From Flavobacterium sp. (lineage in GTDB: Bacteria; Bacteroidota; Bacteroidia; Flavobacteriales; Flavobacteriaceae): a DNA stretch of 41,075 bases. The notes beneath the pieces are model-generated. The model searched no databases. It had not been told where the DNA came from and saw only the letters and a list, made by a program, of their open reading frames with translations. Positions 24,456 to 33,008 of this stretch are shown here, piece by piece (the first letter of the stretch is position 1; every line of letters begins with the position of its first letter). The stretch lies in NCBI GenBank assembly GCA_030591585.1, contig JAUVAS010000016.1, positions 1 to 41,075 on the forward strand, in the 5' to 3' direction. The translations under genes were made by a program, and so were the position numbers.

Positions 24456-26132
24456 GTGCAAACACATTTTCAATATTTTGCTACTCCCATAAACGAGTTT
24501 AAACTTCCAAGTAAGTTTACTTTTCCGTTTTACTACGAACCGCATCCTTTGTGTGAATTAGCCACAACCGAAGTGCAGAATTATTTACAATCCCAAACCG
24601 ATTTTGAACATAACTTCGGAATAGACACTAAAAAAAAGGGATTGGTAATTGGAAAAATGTTTGGGGTCTTAGTGGTACAAAATCAGCAAAAAGAAATTGG
24701 ATATATTACTGCTGTATCCGGGAAGTTGGCAGAAAAAAACATTCACAAAAAGTTTGTCCCTCCTGTGTATGATATGCTTAGTAAAAATTCGTATTTCTTA
24801 CAAGAAGAACATATTTTAAACAGCATCCATCTAGACTTAAATCGTTTGGAGAATACCCCTGAATACCTAACATTACTAGCGCAGGAAAATTTAGAAAAGA
24901 AAAAAGCTGTATTTGACATTCACGAAAAAAAAGAAGCAAGAAAGGCTGCTAAAAAAGATCGAAATCTAAGAAGAAAAGAAGCGAAATCTAAATTATCAAC
25001 AGAAGCTTATATTGCTTTTGAAGAAGCTTTGAGTAACGAAAGTTTAGAAGCAAAATATTTTTTCAATAATGTAACTCGATATTGGGAACATACCTTAAAT
25101 GCTCTCAAAGAAAAACTCGCTGTTTTCACCAATCAAATAATATTATTAAAAGAGCGACGTAAAGAAAAATCAGCTGCATTACAACACTATTTATTTGAAC
25201 AATATCAATTTTTAAATTCAAAAAAAGAAGTCAAAAACTTATCCCAACTATTTACTGAAACTTCTACACAAACTCCCCCTGCGGGTTCTGGAGAATGTGC
25301 CGCTCCAAAATTATTGCAATATGCTTTTTTACACCATTTAAAACCAATTGCGATGGCAGAATTTTGGTGGGGACAAGCACCAAATAAAGAAATACGAAAA
25401 CATCAACAATTTTATCCAGCTTGTCAAGGAAAGTGCAAACCAATTTTAAAACATATGTTAGCAGAAATTGACATGGATACAAACCCAATGTTACAAAATC
25501 CTGCAATTGGTAAAGAGCTAGAAACAATTTTTGAAGATGAAAATTTGATGGTGATCTATAAGCCTTCAGAGTTTTTATCGGTTCCTGGAATTCATATTCA
25601 AGATTCCGTATTTACCAGAATTAAGCAGCAAGTAAAAAATATTTCTGGGCCCATTATTGTCCACCGATTAGACATGGCTACTTCTGGGCTATTGGTCTTG
25701 GCAAAGAACAAAAAAACGCACAAATATTTACAAAGTCAATTTATTAATAGAACAGTAAAAAAAAGATATACGGCTTTGTTAGACGGAATTGTAACCGATA
25801 ATACAGGAACTATCAACTTGCCCCTTAGAGTTGATTTAGAGGATAGACCCAGGCAATTAGTTTGTTTTGAGCACGGAAAACCTGCGGAAACCAACTGGGA
25901 AGTTATAGAACGGAAAAATGGAAAAACAAAAATACATTTCTATCCAATCTCAGGGCGAACCCATCAATTACGAGTTCATGCTTCTCATGCTTTAGGGTTA
26001 AACATTCCAATTATTGGTGATGATTTATATGGAAAAAAATCGAGGCGCTTATATTTACATGCAGATACATTAGAATTTACACATCCCTCAAATAAACAAA
26101 AAATGGTGTTTCATAAAAAAGCAGAATTTTAA
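24456..26132 (+). CDS. RluA-family RNA pseudouridine synthase with long N-terminal extension
   Basis: Converts uridine to pseudouridine in rRNA or tRNA. The catalytic domain occupies the last 200 residues: VIYKPSEFLSVPG, the catalytic Asp in HRLDMATSGLLVLAKN, KRYTALLDG, and GRTHQLRVHASHALG. The first 350 residues are an extension with a highly charged coiled coil (about residues 145-265) and a CQGKCKPIL segment. This 550-residue form is known in the RluA family. The target uridine cannot be named. GTG at 24456 is used, supported by the -7 motif just upstream; no in-frame ATG lies near the N-terminus. Confidence 0.88.
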   Translation: MQTHFQYFATPINEFKLPSKFTFPFYYEPHPLCELATTEVQNYLQSQTDFEHNFGIDTKKKGLVIGKMFGVLVVQNQQKEIGYITAVSGKLAEKNIHKKFVPPVYDMLSKNSYFLQEEHILNSIHLDLNRLENTPEYLTLLAQENLEKKKAVFDIHEKKEARKAAKKDRNLRRKEAKSKLSTEAYIAFEEALSNESLEAKYFFNNVTRYWEHTLNALKEKLAVFTNQIILLKERRKEKSAALQHYLFEQYQFLNSKKEVKNLSQLFTETSTQTPPAGSGECAAPKLLQYAFLHHLKPIAMAEFWWGQAPNKEIRKHQQFYPACQGKCKPILKHMLAEIDMDTNPMLQNPAIGKELETIFEDENLMVIYKPSEFLSVPGIHIQDSVFTRIKQQVKNISGPIIVHRLDMATSGLLVLAKNKKTHKYLQSQFINRTVKKRYTALLDGIVTDNTGTINLPLRVDLEDRPRQLVCFEHGKPAETNWEVIERKNGKTKIHFYPISGRTHQLRVHASHALGLNIPIIGDDLYGKKSRRLYLHADTLEFTHPSNKQKMVFHKKAEF

Positions 26133-26158
26133 TAAGCCTACCTCTTTTATTTAAATAA

Positions 26159-26284
26159 GAAATTTATCAAATCGAAGGTGCAAATTATACCAACAACATT
26201 AATAGAATTGACCAACAAGTGATAAATGAAAATATTTCAAAAAATACAATGTTATTAAAAACTAACGAAGCACAATTTTCCTAA
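26159..26284 (+). pseudogene. possible short gene remnant
   Basis: An open frame of 41 codons between stops reads IEGANYTNNINRIDQQVINE, and ends LLKTNEAQFS. It has no usable start. It may be the tail of a lost gene; no family is recognised. It lies in the 217-base gap before the secreted protein at 26350, which otherwise shows nothing. Confidence 0.22.
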
Positions 26285-26349
26285 TTACTTTTTAAATTAA
26301 CGGAATAATAATTGCACGTAATTTTCCAATCAAACAAAACCATCAAAAA

Positions 26350-26778
26350 ATGAAAAAAGCGTTACTCTTCTTTGTTGTAATTTTTAGTATCAACCTCCAC
26401 GCTCAAACCAATAAATACACGGGAACCTACAAAGCTGTACATAATTTTAATGAAAGCGGTGTAATAGAGTACACCTTAGTTCTTGGCTCAAATGGCACGT
26501 TTACTTTTCATAATTACAGAAAAATAAGCCTTAAAAACCCTGAAGAAAACAGCTACGGTAAAGGTACTTGGAAAATAGAAAAAGACAATACGCTTTATTT
26601 CTACACCAAGGTAAATTCGGGCCTTGATGATAAATACACCTTAGATTTCACAAACACAAAAGCACGTTATCACACAAAATCTCCTCGTGATAAAAGCGAT
26701 AAAATGGTGAAAAACCATCTTCGTTTTTACGATTCTGAAATACCTTGGGTAAAAGGATGGAAACTTTTTAAAATTTAA
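26350..26778 (+). CDS. small secreted protein of unknown function
   Basis: A 142-residue protein with a clear signal peptide (MKKALLFFVVIFSINLHAQ, cleavage after HAQ or nearby). The mature part is beta-rich, with alternating strands such as YTLVLGSNGTFTFHNY and GKGTWKIEKDNTLYFYT, like a small lipocalin-type barrel that often begins with a KYTGTYKAV strand. I do not recognise a family. It lies directly upstream of mfd but has its own gap, and mfd has its own -7 motif. Confidence 0.7.
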   Translation: MKKALLFFVVIFSINLHAQTNKYTGTYKAVHNFNESGVIEYTLVLGSNGTFTFHNYRKISLKNPEENSYGKGTWKIEKDNTLYFYTKVNSGLDDKYTLDFTNTKARYHTKSPRDKSDKMVKNHLRFYDSEIPWVKGWKLFKI

Positions 26779-26800
26779 CCAAAATAAATAATTGAAATAC

Positions 26801-26808
26801 TACCTTTG
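26801..26808 (+). promoter_or_regulatory. -7 element of the mfd promoter
   Basis: TACCTTTG, a perfect TAnnTTTG, five bases before the ATG at 26814, implying an almost leaderless mRNA. Confidence 0.5.
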
Positions 26809-26813
26809 CCACA

Positions 26814-29800
26814 ATGAGCAAAGCCCTTGTTTCTTCGCTTTTTGTACAGTCTTCTAATACTAGAAAACTGCGGGATGCTATTTCCCAATCTCAGCCTAAA
26901 ACTATAATTTCAAACCTTGTTGGCTCTTCGTATTCCATTGTTATTGCTGAAGTTTTTAAACAAGTAGAAAAGCCTTTTCTCATTATTTTAAACGATAAAG
27001 AAGAAGCCGCCTACCATCTAAATGATTTGGAAAATTTAGTGGGAGAAAAAAATGTGCTTTTTTATCCGGGGAGTTATCGCCGTCCTTACCAGATAGAAGA
27101 AACCGATAACGCTAATGTTTTATTACGTTCTGAAGTTTTAAACCGTATTAACTCCCAAAAAAAACCAGCGATTATTGTCACCTATCCTGAAGCCCTTTTT
27201 GAAAAAGTAGTCACTCGAAAAGAACTGGAAAGACATACCCTAAAAATTAAAATAGGAGATAGCTTATCCATCGATTTTGTAAACGAAGTGCTTTTTGAAT
27301 ACAATTTTAAACGCACCGATTTTGTGACCGAACCTGGAGAATTCTCGGTTCGTGGGGGGATTTTAGATGTATTTTCATTTAGTAATGATGAGCCTTATCG
27401 TATAGAGTTTTTTGGTGACGATGTAGAAAGTATTCGTTCTTTTGATGTTGAAACACAACTCTCTACAGAGCCTATTAATAGAATTTCTATCATTCCGAAT
27501 GTGGAAAATAAAATGATGGAAGAAAAGCGAACGACCTTCCTAAAATACATCGCTGCTAAAACAGTTGTTTTTTATAAAAATGAAGAGGTCTTAAGCAGTG
27601 GTCTTGACAAACTTTTTTTAACTGCAAAAGAAGTCTTTGCTAATTTAGATGCTGAGTTAAGAATTAGTGAACCTGAAGAACTATTCTGTACTTCAGAAAT
27701 CTTTAAAAGTCAGTTACACGATTTTACAAAGGTTCAGCTTAGTAATTCTTCTAGTGTAGATGCTACTAATATCGATTTTAAAACAAAACCTCAACCCTCT
27801 TTTAACAAACAATTCAATTTATTAATTAAGAATTTAAACTCCAATACAAAAGATGGTTTTAAAAATTATATTTTTTGTAGTAGCGAGCAACAAGCCAAAC
27901 GGTTTCATGATATTTTTGAAGATTCAGAACAACATGTAGCTCAGTTTGAAACAGTACTATTCCCATTATACCAAGGTTTTATAGATACAGACCAAAAAAA
28001 CATTTGTTATACCGATCATCAGATTTTTGAACGCTATCATAAGTTTCAGTTAAAAAACGGGTACGCTAAAAAGCAGGCAATAACCTTAAAAGAACTCACC
28101 AATTTGGAGGTTGGAGATTATGTAACCCATATTGATCATGGGATTGGGAAATTTGGTGGACTTCAGAAAATAGATGTGGAAGGAAAGCTACAAGAAGCCA
28201 TTAAATTAATTTACGGAGAGCGTGATATTTTATACCTCAGCATCCATTCGTTACATAAAATTTCTAAGTATAATGGCAAAGACGGAACCGCTCCAAAAGT
28301 ATACAAACTAGGTAGCGGTGCTTGGAAAAAAATAAAACAAAAGACAAAAAAACGGGTTAAAGAAATTGCTTTTAACCTAATCGAATTATACGCAAAACGC
28401 CGTACCCAAAAAGGCTTTGCTTTCGATCCCGATTCGTATTTGCAATTAGAGTTAGAATCCTCTTTTATTTATGAAGACACCCCAGACCAAATTACCTCTA
28501 CTGCAGATGTAAAGCGCGATATGGAAAACGAACGCCCTATGGATCGTTTAATTTGTGGAGATGTAGGATTTGGAAAAACCGAAGTAGCTATACGAGCCGC
28601 TTTTAAAGCCGTGGATAATGGTAAACAAGTAGCGATTTTAGTGCCTACCACAATTTTAGCATTTCAACATTTTAAAACATTTACAGAACGTTTAGCAGAA
28701 ATGCCTGTAAACGTAGATTACCTCAACCGTTTTAGAACCGCCAAACAAAGAAGTGCTGTTTTAGAAGGGCTAAAAAATGGTAGGCTAGACATTGTTATCG
28801 GCACCCATCAATTAGTAAATAAAGCCGTAGAATTTAAAGATTTAGGATTGCTAATTATAGATGAGGAACAAAAATTTGGAGTCGCTGTAAAAGACAAACT
28901 CAAAACTATAAAACAAAATGTAGATACCCTTACTTTAACGGCAACCCCTATTCCTAGAACGCTTCAGTTTAGTTTAATGGCGGCAAGAGATCTTTCTTTA
29001 ATAACAACACCTCCACCAAATCGGTATCCTGTAGACACACAAGTGATTCGCTTTTCCGAAGAGATTATTCGTGATGCCATTCGGTATGAAATATCTAGAA
29101 ACGGACAGATATTCTTTGTTCATAATCGTATTGAAAATATCAAAGAGGTTGCAGGAATGATTCAGCGATTGGTTCCCGATGCTAAAATAGGAATTGGTCA
29201 CGGACAATTAGAAGGCAAAAAACTAGAACAGCTGATGCTTTCTTTTATGAATAATGAGTTTGATGTATTGGTTTCAACCACTATTATCGAAAGTGGATTA
29301 GACGTTCCAAACGCCAACACCATGTTCATCAACAATGCCAATAATTTTGGCTTGTCAGATTTACACCAAATGCGAGGAAGAGTAGGCCGTAGCAATAAAA
29401 AAGCCTTCTGTTATTTTATTACACCACCCTATTCTGCAATGACAGATGATGCTCGAAAAAGAATTCAGGCATTAGAGCAATTTAGTGAATTGGGCAGCGG
29501 ACTCAACATCGCCATGAAAGATCTAGAAATTAGAGGCGCGGGAGATTTATTGGGCGGAGAGCAAAGTGGATTTATTAATGAAATTGGATTTGAAACTTAC
29601 CAAAAAATTCTAGCCGAAGCCATTGATGAACTTAAAGAGAAAGAGTTTAAAGAACTGTATTCGGGTACCGAACACGAATTAAAAGATTTTGTAAAAGAAA
29701 CGGTGATCGATACCGATTTTGAATTACTTTTTCCAGACGATTATGTGAATAGCATTAGCGAACGGTTAAATTTATACAATAAACTTGGCGAGCTTAAAAC

Positions 29801-30155
29801 CGAAGAGGAACTACAGAAATACGAAGCTAATTTAGTAGATCGCTTTGGAGAATTACCCATACAAGCAGTGGACTTACTGGATAGCGTCCGTATAAAATGG
29901 TTGGCAATAGCCATAGGATTAGAGCGTGTTATTATGAAACAAAATAGAATGGTGGGGTATTTTGTAGCAGACCAACAAAGCTCGTTTTATCAAAGCCCCA
30001 GTTTTGAAAAAGTGATACAGTTTGTACAGAACAATCCAACCCTTGCGCTAATGAAAGAAAAAAACACCCGCAACGGATTGCGATTAATTATTACTTTTGA
30101 CAAAATAAACTCCATTAAAAAAGCCTTGCAATCTTTAAAACCCATTATGGTTTAA
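26814..30155 (+). CDS. mfd: transcription-repair coupling factor
   Basis: Pushes stalled RNA polymerase off damaged DNA and recruits UvrA. The N-terminal third is UvrB-like (YPGSYRRPY, SVRGGILDVFS). The RNA-polymerase-interacting domain lies at about residues 430-500 (LEVGDYVTHIDHGIGKFGGL). The RecG-like motor has Walker A GDVGFGKTEVA near residue 582, a DEEQ box near 683, TATPIPRTL, and motif VI QMRGRVGRSNKKAFCY. The C-terminal TRCF domain covers the last 150 residues. At 1113 residues the length is normal, with no visible damage. Confidence 0.97.
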   Translation: MSKALVSSLFVQSSNTRKLRDAISQSQPKTIISNLVGSSYSIVIAEVFKQVEKPFLIILNDKEEAAYHLNDLENLVGEKNVLFYPGSYRRPYQIEETDNANVLLRSEVLNRINSQKKPAIIVTYPEALFEKVVTRKELERHTLKIKIGDSLSIDFVNEVLFEYNFKRTDFVTEPGEFSVRGGILDVFSFSNDEPYRIEFFGDDVESIRSFDVETQLSTEPINRISIIPNVENKMMEEKRTTFLKYIAAKTVVFYKNEEVLSSGLDKLFLTAKEVFANLDAELRISEPEELFCTSEIFKSQLHDFTKVQLSNSSSVDATNIDFKTKPQPSFNKQFNLLIKNLNSNTKDGFKNYIFCSSEQQAKRFHDIFEDSEQHVAQFETVLFPLYQGFIDTDQKNICYTDHQIFERYHKFQLKNGYAKKQAITLKELTNLEVGDYVTHIDHGIGKFGGLQKIDVEGKLQEAIKLIYGERDILYLSIHSLHKISKYNGKDGTAPKVYKLGSGAWKKIKQKTKKRVKEIAFNLIELYAKRRTQKGFAFDPDSYLQLELESSFIYEDTPDQITSTADVKRDMENERPMDRLICGDVGFGKTEVAIRAAFKAVDNGKQVAILVPTTILAFQHFKTFTERLAEMPVNVDYLNRFRTAKQRSAVLEGLKNGRLDIVIGTHQLVNKAVEFKDLGLLIIDEEQKFGVAVKDKLKTIKQNVDTLTLTATPIPRTLQFSLMAARDLSLITTPPPNRYPVDTQVIRFSEEIIRDAIRYEISRNGQIFFVHNRIENIKEVAGMIQRLVPDAKIGIGHGQLEGKKLEQLMLSFMNNEFDVLVSTTIIESGLDVPNANTMFINNANNFGLSDLHQMRGRVGRSNKKAFCYFITPPYSAMTDDARKRIQALEQFSELGSGLNIAMKDLEIRGAGDLLGGEQSGFINEIGFETYQKILAEAIDELKEKEFKELYSGTEHELKDFVKETVIDTDFELLFPDDYVNSISERLNLYNKLGELKTEEELQKYEANLVDRFGELPIQAVDLLDSVRIKWLAIAIGLERVIMKQNRMVGYFVADQQSSFYQSPSFEKVIQFVQNNPTLALMKEKNTRNGLRLIITFDKINSIKKALQSLKPIMV

Positions 30156-30186
30156 TATTTGTAATTCAATTAAAAAATAGCTTACT

Positions 30187-31521
30187 ATGAAATTTAAAAA
30201 AACACTTTTTATACTTCTTTTTTTACCTTCATTTTTATTTGCCCAACATACTATTAAAGCAACTTTTTCGCCAGCAAAAGATTTTAAATGGGCTATTTTA
30301 TATAAAAACACCCCAACAGGTACTCGATATATTGCACAAGGAAAAATTGAAAATGGTAATTTAACTTTCTCGTTAGATTCTTTAGCGGAAAAAGGTGTTT
30401 ATAAATTGGTATATGCAGCGCCACAGTCTGAATATAATTTCGATATTATTTACAATACAGAAGAAAATATTGAACTTACTTTTAATACAAATGATGGAGC
30501 CATTTTTCAGAAATCTTCAGAAAATATATTATTGAATAATTATTTAAATGAATTTATTGAAATTGGCAAAAAGATTGAAACAGCATATTCTCAATCAACT
30601 ATTGACAAAAACTCTATTATAAAATTATACCATCAACAATCTGAAACACAAAAAAATTACGAGGAAACTTCTACTGGAAAATTAGTAAATCACTTTATTA
30701 AAGCAAACCATCCTTACATTCCAAAAGAGTATGAATCTCCAAAAAATTATATTGAAAATCTCTCAAGAAATTATTTTAAACATATTAATTTTTCAGATAC
30801 TGTATTGCAAAGTTCCAATTTTTTAATAGAAAAATCTTTAGCTTATATTTTAGGAATTATCCCTGAAGGAGCTGATAAATTAGGTGCCTACAATAATAAT
30901 ATTGATACGGTTTCAGAATTAACAACAAAAACAAGTGCCAGTTTTCAGAAATCTTTTTTAGAAACGCTATGGCAAAAACTTGTCTATTATAAATTAGACA
31001 CTACTGCCAATTATTTAGCAGAACGGCATTTAATCCCAATAGCAACTCAATTTAACGACACTGTGTTAGCTTTAAAATTAACCCAATTTAAAAACTTATC
31101 TATCGGGAATGTGGCTCCTAATTTTTCTTGGGAAACTTTTGAAAACGGAAACACTAAAACACACCAATTAACAGATCTTGCCGTTGCAGAAAATTACATT
31201 CTTGTTTTTTGGAGCAGTGGTTGTTCTCATTGTTTAAAAGAAATTCCGAAATTAAAAACCTTTGTAAATACTTTGAATAGCGCTACATATAAAGTGGTCG
31301 CTATTGGGCTAGAGGATAGTAGTAGAAACTGGGAAAATGAAATTAAAAAATACCCCGAATTTATAAATGTTATTAAGCTAAAAAAATGGGACAACAGTGT
31401 GGTAACAGAATATGGACTTACCAGCACTCCTACCTATTTTTTGCTCGACAAAGACAAAAAATTTCTTGCTAGACCTAACAGTTTAGAGGAGTTAACTGAA
31501 TTTGTTGGAAATCAAAAATGA
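30187..31521 (+). CDS. exported thioredoxin-like (TlpA/AhpC-TSA type) protein
   Basis: A 444-residue protein with a signal peptide (TLFILLFLPSFLFAQ). Residues 20-110 are a beta domain like the DUF4369 domain that often precedes thioredoxins in Bacteroidota, a middle helical part follows, and the last 130 residues are a thioredoxin fold with redox motif FWSSGCSHCLKEIP (CxxC = CSHC) and the cis-Pro in TSTPTYFLL. It should act as a periplasmic disulfide reductase; partners are unknown. Its 3' end overlaps the converging yraN by ten bases. Confidence 0.87.
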   Translation: MKFKKTLFILLFLPSFLFAQHTIKATFSPAKDFKWAILYKNTPTGTRYIAQGKIENGNLTFSLDSLAEKGVYKLVYAAPQSEYNFDIIYNTEENIELTFNTNDGAIFQKSSENILLNNYLNEFIEIGKKIETAYSQSTIDKNSIIKLYHQQSETQKNYEETSTGKLVNHFIKANHPYIPKEYESPKNYIENLSRNYFKHINFSDTVLQSSNFLIEKSLAYILGIIPEGADKLGAYNNNIDTVSELTTKTSASFQKSFLETLWQKLVYYKLDTTANYLAERHLIPIATQFNDTVLALKLTQFKNLSIGNVAPNFSWETFENGNTKTHQLTDLAVAENYILVFWSSGCSHCLKEIPKLKTFVNTLNSATYKVVAIGLEDSSRNWENEIKKYPEFINVIKLKKWDNSVVTEYGLTSTPTYFLLDKDKKFLARPNSLEELTEFVGNQK

Positions 31522-31874
31522 TAAAAAGCATCTTCAAAATGTTCAATCTTTTCAATCGTTTTATTTTTAATGATGGCAATAATATCAAACCTAACCTCCA
31601 CATCTAAGTCGTTTGAAATTACATATTCGTTTGCGGCCTTTACCAATAATTTAATTTTGGCGGGTTTTACAAAATCCTGTGGATCTCCAAAATAATCACT
31701 ATTTCTAGTTTTAACTTCAACAATCACCAACGTATCTTTTTCTTTTTGAGCAATGATGTCTATTTCGGCTTTGTCATAATAAAAATTACGTGCCAATATC
31801 TGATAGCCATTTCTAGACAGATAATCTGCAGCTAGTTGTTCTCCTAATTTTCCAAGTTCGTTGTGGTGTGCCAT
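31512..31874 (-). CDS. yraN: YraN family (UPF0102) nuclease-fold protein
   Basis: A 120-residue protein with the restriction-endonuclease-like core of UPF0102: GKLGEQLAADYLSRNGYQIL, the acidic AEIDIIAQ, and VIVEVKTRNS, where Asp, Glu and Lys form the PD-(D/E)xK-like site. The cellular role is not settled. It lies downstream of the LD-carboxypeptidase gene on the same strand after 28 bases that hold a GNRA-type hairpin. Confidence 0.92.
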   Translation of the reverse strand: MAHHNELGKLGEQLAADYLSRNGYQILARNFYYDKAEIDIIAQKEKDTLVIVEVKTRNSDYFGDPQDFVKPAKIKLLVKAANEYVISNDLDVEVRFDIIAIIKNKTIEKIEHFEDAFYHF

Positions 31875-31880
31875 AGAATT

Positions 31881-31896
31881 CCCCGTGAAAACGGGG
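31881..31896. repeat. CCCCGT/ACGGGG hairpin with GAAA loop
   Basis: A perfect 6-bp GC-rich stem with a GAAA tetraloop in the 28-base yraN-carboxypeptidase gap. It stands out in AT-rich surroundings, has no T tract, and resembles another short dispersed Bacteroidota repeat. Confidence 0.5.
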
Positions 31897-31902
31897 ATCT
31901 CA

Positions 31903-32805
31903 TTAATTATTATTAAACTTCAATGTAACATTTGTATTGTCAATCTCCAAACTAACTTCTCTCCCAAAAACCAAAGCACGATTATCCTTAATATGCCCCG
32001 CCGGAAAATCAAAAGCAATCGGGAAGTCATAGCCTTCACAAACCTCTAATATAATTTCGTGAACTGTTTTACCAAAAGGAATCTCGTTATCATTCATTTC
32101 TGTCATTCCACCAACGATTAACCCTTTTAAATTATCGAACAATCCGTTCCGTTTTAAGTTTTGAAGCATTCGGTCAATGTGGTATAAATACTCGTCTAAG
32201 TCTTCTATAAAAAGAATCTTGTTATCGGTATTAATTGCTGAAGGACTTCCGCAAAGCGAATACAAAATAGATAAATTTCCGCCTACAATTTTCCCAGAAA
32301 CTTTTCCTACTCTATTCTTTTTTTCTGAAGGAATTTCAATCGAATATTCTTCACCAAAAAGCACGGTTTTTATCGAAGTTCTTGAAACTTCCGTTTTTGT
32401 TTCAATACCAACAGGCATTTGAGCCTGTAATGTTTCTATACCAAAATTATGAATATGAGAATGCAACACCGTAATATCACTATACCCAATTATCCATTTT
32501 GGGTGTTTTTTAAATTCAGAAAAATTGAGTTGATCTATTATTCTTACCGTTCCGTAGCCTCCCTTTGCGCACCAAATTGCTTTTACTTCTGGATTGTCTA
32601 ACATTTGTTGAAAATCGGATGTTCGCAAGGCTTCGTTTCCTGCAAATTGGTTTTCTTCGGCTTCAATTGTTTTTCCTAAAACAACTTTCAGTCCCCATTC
32701 ATTTAACAAACTAATAGCTTGTTTCAAGTCTGTTTTTAAAACTTTTCTAGCGGTAGAAACAATAGTAATTGTATCTCCAGGTTTTAAAATAGTAGGACTA
32801 ATCAT
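31903..32805 (-). CDS. LD-carboxypeptidase (peptidase family S66)
   Basis: Likely trims the terminal D-alanine from murein tetrapeptides (LdcA-like) or acts as an MccF-type immunity peptidase. The nucleophile Ser is in WIIGYSDITVLH, the Glu in FIEDLDEYLYHIDRML, and the His in FDFPAGHIKDNRA, so the S66 triad is intact. It is 300 residues with no signal peptide, so it should be cytosolic, as expected for muropeptide recycling. Transcribed toward yraN and away from metG. Confidence 0.9.
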   Translation of the reverse strand: MISPTILKPGDTITIVSTARKVLKTDLKQAISLLNEWGLKVVLGKTIEAEENQFAGNEALRTSDFQQMLDNPEVKAIWCAKGGYGTVRIIDQLNFSEFKKHPKWIIGYSDITVLHSHIHNFGIETLQAQMPVGIETKTEVSRTSIKTVLFGEEYSIEIPSEKKNRVGKVSGKIVGGNLSILYSLCGSPSAINTDNKILFIEDLDEYLYHIDRMLQNLKRNGLFDNLKGLIVGGMTEMNDNEIPFGKTVHEIILEVCEGYDFPIAFDFPAGHIKDNRALVFGREVSLEIDNTNVTLKFNNN

Positions 32806-32907
32806 AGTATCTTTTTATTCGTTTCAATGTAATAAAAAAATAATAAAAGAGGAACTACATAACTATTCAAGTTTTTAGGCAGGAAACTTGTTGGTCGTTT
32901 TCAAATT

Positions 32908-32933
32908 AGATTCTGAATCAAGTTCAGAATGGC
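32908..32933. repeat. ATTCTGAA palindromic repeat upstream of metG
   Basis: ATTCTGAA (32910-32917) and TTCAGAAT (32923-32930) flank TCAAG. Same family as 3441-3519, and inverted relative to the copy inside metG at 34571-34595. Confidence 0.78.
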
Positions 32934-32982
32934 AAAGCGTTTCTATTCTCCATTTCCTATTTATTTCAAGGAATAAAATCCC

Positions 32983-32990
32983 TATTTTTG
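32983..32990 (+). promoter_or_regulatory. -7 element of the metG promoter
   Basis: TATTTTTG, a perfect TAnnTTTG, 18 bases before the ATG at 33009. Confidence 0.5.
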
Positions 32991-33008
32991 CATGATTCAA
33001 AATAGATT